Shown here in pieces: positions 49,268-59,811 of a stretch of DNA of 64,000 nt. The DNA lies in assembly GCA_012931725.1 (NCBI GenBank), contig CM022952.1, forward strand, positions 59,783,772-59,847,771. The letters run 5' to 3'. Positions within the stretch are counted from its first letter, which is position 1, and each line of letters begins with the position of its first letter. The notes below the pieces were generated by a model. The model had not been told where the DNA came from. It ran no database searches and was given only the letters and a program-made list of their open reading frames with translations. A program made the position numbers and the translations under genes. This DNA comes from Litsea cubeba. Its lineage: Eukaryota > Streptophyta > Magnoliopsida > Laurales > Lauraceae.

Positions 49268-49620
49268 ATCTCCCCCTTTGCAATTTGATGGCAAATAACA
49301 CTAAAAACATCAAAACTATCATCACAACATAACCATTCATTCATTTCATATATTTGTGCTTCAACTCCCACTTAGTTCATAATCAACTCCTTCACTGTTC
49401 TGCTCCTTTTCTTTTCTCCCCCATTGTTCTTGCTCTCCCCCATTGTTCTAGCAATGGTGTTTTCAGATCTCCTTCATATTTCTTTTCTCCTTTCTTCTTT
49501 TCTCTTCTCTTCACCCCCATAGTATCATTTTTCTTATTTCTTCTTTTTATTCTTCTCATACTCCTTAGTCTTCTTCTCACACTGAGTCTTTTTGTTTCTT
49601 CTTCTCCCCCATTGACATCA
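49268..49620 (-). other. Polypurine tracts of the small Sirevirus
   Basis: The tract abutting the LTR (49268-49280, minus strand CAAAGGGGGAGAT) is repeated in weaker form near 49416, 49433 and 49602 (AATGGGGGAGA). This matches the multiple-tract pattern of the left Sirevirus. Confidence 0.8.
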
Positions 49621-50027
49621 AATTGCTAAATAGTCTGCAAACAAAGCTCATGCAAACACATACCTTTCTCATAGCATAATTTTGATATCCTTAATGTAAG
49701 GGAAAGAGAAAGCAATCGTGTAGATGGCAAATGGATCAAAAGATGTCATTCAATATATAAAGAGATTATAAGTCTTACAATTTGACAATTGACATAGACA
49801 TTAACATGACCATTCATAAAACAAAAGTTGAAGATTAAATGACAATATTTAAACAAATTTTTCAGCCTTTTTCCCAACACATAAGACACCACCAAGAATA
49901 CACCAATTAAAAAACAAAATGTGGTGACAAGGAAAGTTTGTTCCTAATCAGAATCTGGAGATGGAGGTGATGGAGATGGTGATCCAGCAACGTCATCCCT
50001 TCTACAGCTCTTTGAGATCTTAGTGAG

Positions 50028-51139
50028 TTACTTGAACATTTTGCTAATTGTCTTTGATTGTTTCTTCTGTTTTCTCTTCAAGTAAGCTATGTCTCGCTCC
50101 ACAGCTGCTTGCCAATCAGAAGATGTGCCAGAGGTAGAAGGACCAGGAGCATGCCTTGAAGATGAGGCACGAGAAGGAGGAGGTGGAGAAACAGGTGGTT
50201 CTTGTGCCAGAGGAGGATCATCTGCTATGGGAATCTGAGGATTTGGTATAAGGTTCATTTGATTCAGATTGGTCAATGAAAATGGAACTTTGAAAATGGG
50301 GCTCTCTCCACTGGGTATTGGAATACCAAACTGGAGGGCAATCTGAGTCATCAAATACCCATAGGGAATTGCATTCTTTTGTGCAAGTGAATTGCGAAAT
50401 TTGATGATTGTGTGGCAAATGAGAGAGGGTAGACAAATGGGAGTGTCAGTTACAACCTTGGACAAGACACTGACCATGAAAGCAGTGAGCTCAGTTCTAT
50501 TTCCACCTCTAGGATATACATTATAGGTGAAGAGGTTGTGAATAACCCTATTGATGGGAACGAGGGAACTGATAGTCAAATGATGTTTCTTCTTATCCCA
50601 AGGACAGTTGAAGCCACAAATGTCAATGGTGGCTTTGATTCTCTCATCTTTAGATGGAGTGTCAGACACAAATGTTATTCCCATAAGAGTGAAAGAATCC
50701 CCATGATTAAGCCTATTCTCTGGGGTGTAAACACTTCTTCTCTATCCATGAAGGAGATGGTAAATGAACAAGCATTAATAGAGTCATCAGTGTTAGTGAT
50801 AGATGCATACAAGAATTTAACTAGAGAAGGATATGCATTTTCACCCCAATGAAGAATCATTTCCCAACCTACTTGACCGACTACCTCACTTAGATTAAAG
50901 CCCATGGAACTAATCTTCTCTACTACAATCCTTCTTTCCACTACTATAGGCCTTCTTTGAAGACTTTGTAAAATGCTGGAGTCAAGTCTTAAATTGATTG
51001 AAGGAGGAAAAGGTGAAGGAGATGAACTTTCATTTCCACTATCCTCTATTGGTCTACTAGAGGAGGCTGTGGCTTTTCCTTTCTTAAGAGGACGCCTAGG
51101 GGTAGCTTTCTTTGTCCTTGGAGGCATTTCCACAAACAC
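50028..51139 (-). pseudogene. Env-position gene with Transposase_32-like domain
   Basis: Two overlapping minus-strand frames (51139-50675, likely start MPPRTKK at 51127, and 50684-50028) form one protein broken by a frameshift near 50680. The N-terminus is basic and Ser/Pro-rich. Segments such as EMILHWGENAYPSLVKFLYA and EEVFTPQRIGLIMGI, then NLFTYNVYPRGGNRTELTAF and AIPYGYLMTQIAL, fit the 'putative plant transposon protein' domain (PF20167). The end is Pro/Ser-rich with a lysine-rich tail. The position, sense orientation and proximity to the polypurine tracts match the extra 'env-like' ORF of Sireviruses. I see no signal peptide or clear membrane segment, so an envelope role is not supported. 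Confidence 0.75.
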
Positions 51140-52410
51140 TTAGTGTGCACAGTGAGTTTTTGATAGAAAGATTTGAAAATTTTGAGAATAATTGTGCAAG
51201 AAGATGAAGAAAAGAGGTTGATTTCAATTTTACCTGAATCTAACTTTGACAAGAAACAAGGATAGATGCTGAAAAGACAAGGAATGTTGGTTCAGACAAA
51301 CTGTCAAACACTTGGCAGGCAGAAATTATAGCTGGGGTATTCACTGCAAACAGCTGCTCAATCGTGGACAAAAATGTCTACAAATGATTTCTGAATTTTT
51401 CATACAACCATACAAAAGAAGAAGACATCCACGGATAACCAAAAACAGAAGAGAGAAACTGAGGTTGGATTTGCCAAAATGGTGCACAACAGCTTGGAGA
51501 AGCCGACCATGATTTTGAGATCTTGGAAGGCTTGGCTGGAGCTCAGTAGTTCTCTTAGGATTTTGGAGAAGCTAGATAAGAGTGTCTTCACGGTTTGGAA
51601 AAGGAATCAGTCAAGCACAGCAGCCAAGAAGATGAACAGTGCACGCCTCTGACATTGAAATCAGATTGGGAAGATGCCCAACGATGTTTGCTAATGATCA
51701 ATGCTAGAAAAACTAATGAAGATTTCACTCTTGGAGAAGGAAAACCAGAAGACCCGAGCACCCTAGAGTTTTTGGAGACGATGTAGGGAGAGATAGAACA
51801 GAAGGGAGGATTTCTGCGCGCAAGGTTTTTATCGAACCTCTGCCTCGTCGGTCAGCCGACAACTTAAGCGTCAGTCAACCAATACTTGTAGAAAAGTGGA
51901 ATAATCCACTAAATCTACATTCTTAACTTATGATCACTAGTTAGAGTGTATTATGATTGATTTAACTATGAAGAACAATTAAAGAATCATAACAAAAGTA
52001 ATCAGTAAATCTTCTTCAATTTAAATTGATCAAACATATGCATTTTAATATAAAGTACCTTTTGAACTCAAAAATGCATTTTCAACAAATAATTCTCAAA
52101 CAATTGGAAATTCTAAACATATAGAAAATACTAAGAAAGTTTGAACCATTTAGACTTAGGACCAACAAAACATATAACTTATGAGAGGGGGTTGGTCAAA
52201 TCTAATTACTAGGCCTTAGTATTTGTCTAATAGCCTAACCTTAGGTATCCATCTAAGGTCTTGAGCCTTTGAGCCTATGTTTGAGATTCCACCAACTATA
52301 GGAGATAAATTTTGAATTCTCTTAGACTTATCATCAAAACTTTGAGGTTTAACCATTTTAAAATGATGATTAGTCTTTGGTGGCTGGTGTTGTGTTTTCT
52401 TTGTGTTCTT
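51140..52410. other. Interior spacer without recognised gene
   Basis: The stretch separates the env-position gene from the gag tail, where pol would normally lie. I recognise no pol motif on either strand. The segment 51300-51850 has fairly balanced base composition and some open plus-strand frames. A CGGTCAGCCGACA motif near 51848 resembles the LTR palindromes. Confidence 0.6.
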
Positions 52411-53790
52411 CTAATTTCTTTTAACTTTTCCTCCTTCTTTTTGTCTTTTGAATTTTAATTTTAATCTTTCAACCTTTTTCAAAATTTCTTTCATTTCCAA
52501 GGTTAAAGGAGGTAAAGTGAGAGGTTTCTTATTGATAGATTTATTTTGACCATTCTTTACTTGTTTAGTCTTTTTAAAATCTATCTTAGGAGACTCTTGT
52601 TGAGATGTTTTAATTTGTTGAAACTTTTTAGAGTCTTCCTTTGATTTAAATGCCTTAACCTTCATAGAATTAGATTTTTCATTTTTAGGTTCATAGATAG
52701 GTTTAGACAAATGACTTTTTCTTAATTTACACTCAAATTTGAAATGCCCTTCATTACCACAATAAGGACATTTTGTTTTGGGCAATGGAGAGTGAGTGCA
52801 TGAGAATGAGGACTCACCTTTCACAAATGTGTTGGTGAAATTTGGGTCATGTGTAGTATACTTATTGAATCCAAGATCCGTCCTATCTCCTTGTGATTTA
52901 CCCATTCTAAATAATTTTTCTAATTTCTCTTCACTTTGGGTAAATTTGCACTCATACTTATGTTTGTGGGTCTCAAGTTGAGTGACTTGGTTTTTAAGAA
53001 TTGAATTTTCATTTTTAACTTTTATGAGTTGAATTCCAATTCCATTAAACTTGTTAACTTTTTCATAAGCAAGTTTTAATTTAAGTTTAAGTTCATTAAC
53101 ATTAGATCCAAGTTGTAAAGCTTTTATATCACTTTGAGCATTAAATAAATTTTCTTTGGTGATTATTAACTTGGATTCTAAATTAACAATGTCTTCAACT
53201 TGATTTTTTATATGATCACTTAGAGTTGAGTTTTCTTTGGTAAGTCCTTCTCAACTTATCTTAGATACATTTAGTTCATATTGAAGATTAGACAAGTTAT
53301 CTTTAGAAATTTTCAATTTGGATTCTAAATAGATAATGTTTTCATCTTTACTTTTTAATGTATCTCTTAGGTTTAAATTTTCTTTATTCAGCTCATTATG
53401 ATTTAATTTCATTTCATTTAGTTCATCTTGAGCATTGGATAGGTTGTGCAAAGTGATCATAAACTTAGAGTCTAGGCAATGTATTAGTTATTCTTTCTCT
53501 CAAAGTTCATCTTTTGAAGAGTCTAATTCTTTGTTTAATCTTTTAGATTCTTCTTTTAAACTTTTGTTATTCTTATCAAGCTTTAAGAACAATGTATATA
53601 ATTCATTATAAGCTTGTTGAAGGTCATCTTCATATTCATTTTCTTCTTCTTTTAATTCAACTTGGGATTCATTAATTCCAATGTTTGGATCTCCAATAGA
53701 TGGAAGAGGGGGTGGTCTAGAAGAATCTACAAGGGAATGTACAAAATCTAACTTAGTGGAATCCATTCTAATGATTTTCATGCAATGCAC
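52411..53790 (-). pseudogene. gag tail: coiled coil and intact zinc knuckle
   Basis: Reading starts about 90 bases inside the primer site with MDSTKLDFVHSLVDSSRPPP at 53766, then an acidic and coiled-coil region with breaks near 53499 and 53250. The last open frame (52905-52411) has an intact CCHC zinc knuckle, CPYCGNEGHFKFEC, near 52745-52785, followed by a lysine-rich tail. The UBN2 capsid core seen in the left Sirevirus (10316-11155) is absent, as if deleted. The GKSQGDRTDLGFNKYTTHDP segment matches the gag tail at 5520 of the left element. Confidence 0.82.
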
Positions 53791-53865
53791 AACTAGGGTT
53801 TAAACTCTAGGTTTTTATACCTAATCAAGAGTTTTAAACGCTTGATCCTAATTATAGAGCACGAG

Positions 53866-53877
53866 GCTCTGATACCA
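53866..53877 (-). other. Primer binding site, tRNA-Met type
   Basis: The reverse complement reads TGGTATCAGAGC and lies two bases from the 5' LTR at 53880, as in the left Sirevirus. Confidence 0.93.
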
Positions 53878-53879
53878 AT

Positions 53880-55687
53880 TGAAAGTCCAAGGGATCCTTA
53901 CCGTAGAGGGGGGGGGGGGGGGGTGTGAATAGGGTGATCTACAAATTGATGGCCAATTTTAATTTCTTTCCAATTTACCTTTAACTAGTGATGATTATGT
54001 GAGTAAGTGCGGAAGATAAACAAATCAATCACCACAAGCCATTCACCATTACACAATGATTTATAGTGGTTCGGCCTCAATGCCTACATCCACTACCGGC
54101 TTGTGCTCAACACCCCACCGGATTTCCACTATTTATGCTTTTGCAATAGGCTAAGCAATAACCTTTACAAAGTTGTTTTTCTAGGCTAAACAACAACCTA
54201 TACACTATGCTTTTCTTAGGCTAAGCAATAACCTCTACAATGATTTTCTTTCTCAAGAAAGTGTCTACACACTAGAAGAGAAATAGATTAAGCTCTAATA
54301 AAGTGCCTCTTAATTAGGCAAATATGAAAGTGAAATAAACTCACACAAGACTCAATGAGATGCAAAGATGAATGGAAATGATGTGTGTGTGTGGAGACTT
54401 CAATCAAGTTGAAAGTGAAGGTTTAATCAATGCATGCTAAAAGCATTAGAAAGTTAAGACACAAGGATTTGATTGAAGATGATGCTAGTCACATGTATAA
54501 AACTAACTTGAAGAAGATATGAAAATCAAAGATTCAAGTTGTATCAAAAGGTATGACTAAACATGTAATGCAAATTCAATGTTGTTTTCAAGGAACAAGA
54601 TTTAACTAAAGTTCAAATGATTGAAAACAACAAGGAAGGATTCAAACAGGTTAATAAAACATGCTACAAAAGAAATCAAAGATTTTCAAAAGCATGATTA
54701 CCAAAGATTGAAATATAGCTTGGTTTGAATCAAGAGTTGGAATCCAAAACAAATGAATCAAAAGTCAAATAAGATATGGATTCCACACAACATAGTTAAC
54801 ATGCTAGAAAACATTTTCCAAAGGTTTAATACAAAGCATGAAACATATGAAAAAGGAAATTAAAGCTTACTAGAATTTAACTTCTTGTAATTAAGCTTTA
54901 GCTTTCCATTTGGACCAATTAAGCTCCCTTAATTCATTCCCCTTTGCTTGGGAACTAAAAACACAAAAAAATGGCCTCTTTTTCATCTTTTTAATACTTT
55001 GGAATGAACTTACTTTTTATAGAAAAAGTGGTCCAATAGATACCTATCGGTCAGCCAACAACAAGGTGTCGGTTGACCGACAGCTCAACGGCCGCATGCA
55101 ACGGTCATATTTTTTGATAGTTTTCTGACCCATATGCACTTGTCGGTTGACCGTCATTTATCGGTCGACCGACAAGGGACCGATAAATGAACCGATAGCA
55201 CAAAAAATGTTGAAAATGTTGATGTCTGGTTTTGGAACCGACGAGCTCTCGGCCTTGCATTTTATGCACTGTCGGTTGACCGACAGGAGCCGAAGAGCTG
55301 ACCGACAGAGAAGGTCTGAAAATTGTAGCTCTCTGGAAATGGAACCGACAGAGTCATCGGTTGGCCTCGGTTCATTTTATGGGTTAGCCGATACGGACCG
55401 ACAAGCTGACCGACAGTGTGGTCAGGCTAATTTTCTGAGGTTCTGAAGTTTTTGAAAAGTGAAACTTTGAAACCACTTGAAAACTCAGATTTGAAAAGTG
55501 TTTTTATAATTGTTTCATCAAGAAAATCATGATTAAAATCAACCAAAAAGAGTTTAAATAAAACATGAGTAGGTTAATTCAAAAGATGATTTTTCAAGAA
55601 GAAACTTTGTGAAATGAAAATGAAAGCAATGAGATGAATATCATGCAAATGCAAGACATCAAATTGCAAACAACTTAGGGTCTAACA
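53880..55687 (-). repeat. 5' LTR of the small Sirevirus
   Basis: It is nearly identical to 47477-49267. Main differences are a G16 instead of G10 tract near 53908, a 22-bp gain that adds one CGGTTGACCG palindrome near 55072, and a 13-bp loss near 55535. Confidence 0.95.
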
Positions 55688-56316
55688 ATTTAGCCCTGTG
55701 TTGGAGAGCGTCGTGAGTCTTTTCTTTTGAGGGTAATCTACGAAAAATCTTCTATGGTGATTTTGGATTTGTTTAGTGTGTATATGATGTTAGAATACTT
55801 TTGGAAAGTACTTTCTTGAATTATACTTTTGTAATAATGAGGTAGAGTAAATTTTTTTATCTCTACTTGTTACACCCCAACCCAAATTAATAGTGTTTAA
55901 TACTAATTAATTGTGTTTTATTTAATTAAGTATACTTATTAACTAATTAAGTGGTTTTAAGATATATTAGTCTTGTTTTAGCTTTTGGGTTAGACCTTGA
56001 GTCTTAGGTAGGTAGTGTGAACTCAATTGGCTAGTTTAGGTATAGTCAGGGACTCTTATGTAAATTCAGATTTTCTCATTTTTCATCACATGCACATCAT
56101 CTTGGCATCATTGCGTGTATCTCATCGAGCACATCGATTTTCGTATTAAACCTTACTTCATTGGACCTCATATTCATTAAGTGGACTCTCATTTGACTTT
56201 AAATATAAATATCTAAAAGAATGAGGGCCTTCTTATAACCAGGAAAATGTTATGTTAAAACCCAACCCATCTTCCTTCTTTTTTTTTTTTTTTTTTCAAT
56301 CTATCACTGCTATGCA

Positions 56317-57200
56317 CATGGGCGGACACACATATAGTGGTATGGGGGCTAAAGCCCCCACCAAACTGGAAAAATACTCATAAGGTGTCCAAACTTAAAC
56401 TAGCCCAGCCCCCACTTAAAAAATTATTCAACCCCCATCTATTTTCCTAAATTCTCTCTCCATCTGAAAAATCTCCAAATTGGAAGAGATTCCCAAATCA
56501 CACTCCGTATCCGGCATTGGTGCGCCACCATCGTCCTTCTCTAGGTAGGTACTCTTCGTGGCGTGGCGCCACCGCTTCTCATTTTTCCTTTTGTTCTTGA
56601 ACATTCCTCTTTAGGTAAGTCCCATTATTTGTTCAATTTCTCTTCTTTTTGCATACCGATTGCCAATTTGCTTATCTTTTGCTAGATCATTATGAGCATC
56701 ATTTTCAAAGCCCGATTTTTAACTCAAATCGAAGCCTATTTAGATTCAAACACAAACTTTATTTATATTAATATAATGCAACTTAAGTTAAAATGGGTTT
56801 GAATATTGGACACAAATTTAATTTTATTTATTTAAGTACTTTAGTACTTGGGACTATAGTTCAACACTATTGATTAAAACCTTTCCTTTGGCCATTTTCT
56901 TTATTTTTACTTAGTTATATACATTGGCTAAGAAAAGAGGGCCAATGGTTGTCTTGGGCTCATTCATTTTAAAAGGAGAGCTTCGTTTTAGAAGGATAGA
57001 GGAACGAGAATAGAGAACTTGATATAGTATTGGCTCTTTTATCTCATATGGTGTAATAAAAAATTAATATGATTTTTTTGATAGCTCTTAAAACTCAGGC
57101 GACACATATAACTAAAACTCATCTTTTCGGTTATCATTTTGAATAAAAGAAGATTATTTTTTTAAACCCCCTTCAAACGAAAATCCTGGGTCCGCCACTG
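56317..57200. mobile_element. Small non-autonomous hAT-like element (884 bp)
   Basis: Ends CATGGGCGGACACA and the reverse complement CAGTGGCGGACCCAGG are inverted repeats sharing GGCGGAC. Flanking 8-mers GCTATGCA (56309-56316) and GTTGTGCA (57201-57208) match at six of eight positions. Subterminal runs of AGCCCCCACC type and the 'GGGTCCGCCACTG' end are common in plant hAT-derived elements. No transposase frame is present. Confidence 0.75.
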
Positions 57201-57839
57201 GTTGTGCAAGAGAGGAGTTAGTTCTTCCTCTTCCCAGAACTTCTTCTTCCAATCACTCCCTAGTACAAGGAGCCCGTGCATGTGCATTTGGATGAAGGAC
57301 TAAGCTTCACTACATCATCCTCCATCTTTCCATCCTCACCAGAACTGCTTCTCTTATCTCTTACAACTACTACCACAGGTGAGAGATCCTTTAGTCCCTA
57401 AATTTCAGCTGTAATTGGGTAAAAAAGACTCATATTCTTACATGCATGCATTCTCATCATCTTTTTCATGAATTTCATTCTTGATTAGGTTTTTCAATTT
57501 GGGGATTTGGTGGTTTGAGCTAAGATTAGTAAAGAGGACTTGAGAAACTTTGATTAAGGCAAGTTTAAGCTTTAAATTGAAATACATGTTGCTTCTTAAT
57601 TGATTCTATTATTCAGATTCTGATTTTAGTAATTTTCAGCCTATTATTGTAGCTTTCTATGCAAGTGAATAGGAAATGGTCTCATAATAGCATTAGAAGT
57701 TGGAAGTGTGGAATGAGATGAATGGTAATGTTAGGTGGGTGAAAGCATTGTAAACTCTATCCTTATACAGGTTTTGACTGAATTGTAATGGGAGGAAGAG
57801 TATAGGAGATAATATTCCGGAATTGGAATTCTGGAGTGG

Positions 57840-57964
57840 CGCTCGAGCGTGCTTGAGCGAACCAACTCTTTGGATGGCCGGAACAGAGCGGAGTTTTCTA
57901 GAATGTGGAATTCTGTGAGAGGCACTTGAGCGCGTAAACCTATTGTATGACATCCGCTCGAGCG
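57840..57964. repeat. CGCTCGAGCG palindromes in R2
   Basis: Perfect copies lie at 57840 and 57955, with degenerate copies (GCTTGAGCGA, ACTTGAGCGC) between them. The same word is clustered in the 4 kb LTRs at 8256, 32162 and 38282. Confidence 0.93.
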
Positions 57965-59527
57965 GACTTGGAACTGTTTGTTTGGGCTTTTTGACCCAAT
58001 TAGAGGGGGGTATTAGTACTCTACCCTATAATAACCCTCCATGATCCTCCTTAAAGAGAATTATGGTGTACACGCTAAACCAATAGGTGATGAAGATTTA
58101 AAATGGACTTCTATGACTTTAGAATGGAACCTTTAACCTCTTCATTGTCTAAAGGAAAATTATAACTCTATGAATATTCATTTGAGGCCGAGAACATTCA
58201 TAGATCTTATTCACTAGTTTAAAACTATGCCATGGGGGTTGGTTTAGAAATCTAACGTATTTTTCTTATAATCAATGGCACCAAACACATGATAGTAATA
58301 CGTTGACCTTCTAAAACTACTTTGTAATGGGCGGTGAGAGACTATAGATAAATATATTAGAGTTGGTTAGTTAATATCTTGATTCCTTAAATTCATTGCA
58401 TTTCATATTGAGTTGAATATTATCTTTGACTTAAAGTTGTTTTTATCAATGCATTATATATTGGTGTATTCTGATTCAATTACTATAGTCGGAGTTAATT
58501 CCTTGAAATAATATGAATGTGAACAATTGATATTTGATTTGATTCGATTTGAGATTATGAGATTATATGATATGGAAATTTATTCACATTCTATTATTAT
58601 TTGATTCGATTGAGTCGGCACTGCTTAGCTTTGACCTTGTGATACCCGATGGGGTTATACTCGGTTTGATGTTTGAGACTACTGCAATAAGTCATCTAGA
58701 GTACCGGAACTCTAGACCTGAGTAGCCAGTCAGCCTTTGGCCAGGACGCTGGTGACATCCCAACTAGATTTGCTCTCTATTTAGAGGATGAGCTAAATGT
58801 AGTAGCTAAATTAGTATGTCTTATTCTCCAATTGATTTCGTAAAGCATGATTATTCAATATTGCACAATTGCCTAGTTTTACTTAACATTGGCATCTTTA
58901 ATCAATTGACATTAAATTCGAATTGATAAAACTTGTGTTACAATATTAATGCCTATACTTGTTAAATCATTGTATTAAGATATTATTCTTGGTGTCACAG
59001 ACACAAGTGCACCTCCCGATCCCGAGGAGGCCCAGGAGGGAAAGGAGGAGACCGAGAAGGTTCATCCAGGATTAGAGGAATGACTGGACAATGGGCCCAC
59101 GTAGTTGTCCACCGGAGAGCGATGTGGATACATACTTTTGAGAGCTAGATTGGAAGTGGTACCGACTTCTTTTGTGTGGGTCACACTAGTTAGATACTCT
59201 TGGAGATACTTTTGGATTATGTGTTTTATAGGATTGTAGCGTGATTTTTATAATCCTAACTTTGGTTCTAATGTGTAAATAACTTTTGTATAAACATGAA
59301 ACTTATAATAGGACTATTCATGATGTGGTACCCTTATTATGAAATTCTTCCGCTATTAAATGTTGTTGGCGGGTGTTAGTGAGCTAGACTCACACATGGA
59401 AAGTTAATTTTCTCCTTCGTGATGCTATATTTGACTCGAGACAGGTACAGTAACACGGGATTACACGTGTCACACATCGGGGATTACCCTAGGCCAGGGT
59501 GATTCGGGATTGGGATGTGACACTACT

Positions 59528-59811
59528 TCTCTTTAGTTAATAAAATCATCTTTTGTGTATAAACTTGAATGCTATGGACAATTCATGATATGATACCAAT
59601 AATTGTATGATTTTATATGCTTCCGCTGTTAAATTTACAAAGATAGGTGTCACTGAGCATGTCTCACAAGTGAAAATTTGAAATTTTATCCTTTGTGACT
59701 CGCACTTGACCCGAGATAGGTGCAAAGCTTACGGGAGTACATGAGACCCCTTAGCCCCCAAGAATTTGTTTCCAGGTGTGGGGATACCCCAAAATACTCT
59801 TTTTCCCCACC
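59528..59811 (+). repeat. R1 right end
   Basis: It continues R1 after R2 and matches the R2 end (ATAAACTTGAATGCTATGGAC, CTTCCGCTGTTAAAT, TTGACCCGAGATAGG). Similarity fades after about 59745. A CTAGG at 59812 repeats the left flank of R1. Confidence 0.6.

Larger units (their letters stand above)
47477..55687 (-). mobile_element. Small non-autonomous Sirevirus lacking pol
   Basis: LTRs at 47477-49267 (1791 bp) and 53880-55687 (1808 bp) are flanked by a perfect ATTTA duplication (47472-47476 and 55688-55692). The tRNA-Met primer site is at 53866-53877 (minus strand). The 4.6 kb interior holds only a gag tail with a zinc knuckle and an env-position gene; there is no UBN2 gag core, protease, integrase, RT or RNase H. 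LTR differences are few and many are at CG sites. It inserted into R1. It would depend on proteins of an autonomous relative. Confidence 0.95.
55868..59522 (+). mobile_element. R2: solo LTR-type unit of the R1 family
   Basis: R2 begins TGTTACACCCC and ends GGGATGTGACA, with a perfect CTACT duplication (55863-55867 and 59523-59527). It contains no gag or pol, so it is best read as a solo LTR, about 2.76 kb once its inserted element is removed. It lies inside the R1 end. The strand follows the R1/R2 start by convention and is not proven. Confidence 0.88.
17217..59811. mobile_element. R1: old LTR-type unit split by three later insertions
   Basis: R1 begins TGTTACACCCCC at 17217 and is a diverged relative of R2 (55868-59522). 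Its pieces are 17217-17883, 45706-47476, 55693-55867 and 59528 to about 59811, together about 2.9 kb. R2 without its inserted element is about 2.76 kb. Homologous landmarks occur in the same order: the start, a GGGTTAGACCTTGAGTCTTRGG segment (17339 and 55989), a GAGTACC(A/G)GAACTC segment (47071 and 58690), and the final CTTCCGCT(G/A)TTAAAT segment. The right end is poorly defined. CTAGG at 59812-59816 repeats the left flank and may be the target duplication. Most likely a solo LTR. Confidence 0.75.

Noticed and set aside
49354..49629. 91-residue hydrophobic plus-strand frame, a possible membrane protein
   Set aside because: It is the complement of the polypurine-rich region, so the Phe/Ser/Leu run is a composition artefact.
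47477..55687. Reading the small Sirevirus as a deletion assembly artefact of the left copia element
   Set aside because: LTR sequences of the two elements are different apart from short motifs, and the small element has its own exact TSD, primer site and polypurine tract.
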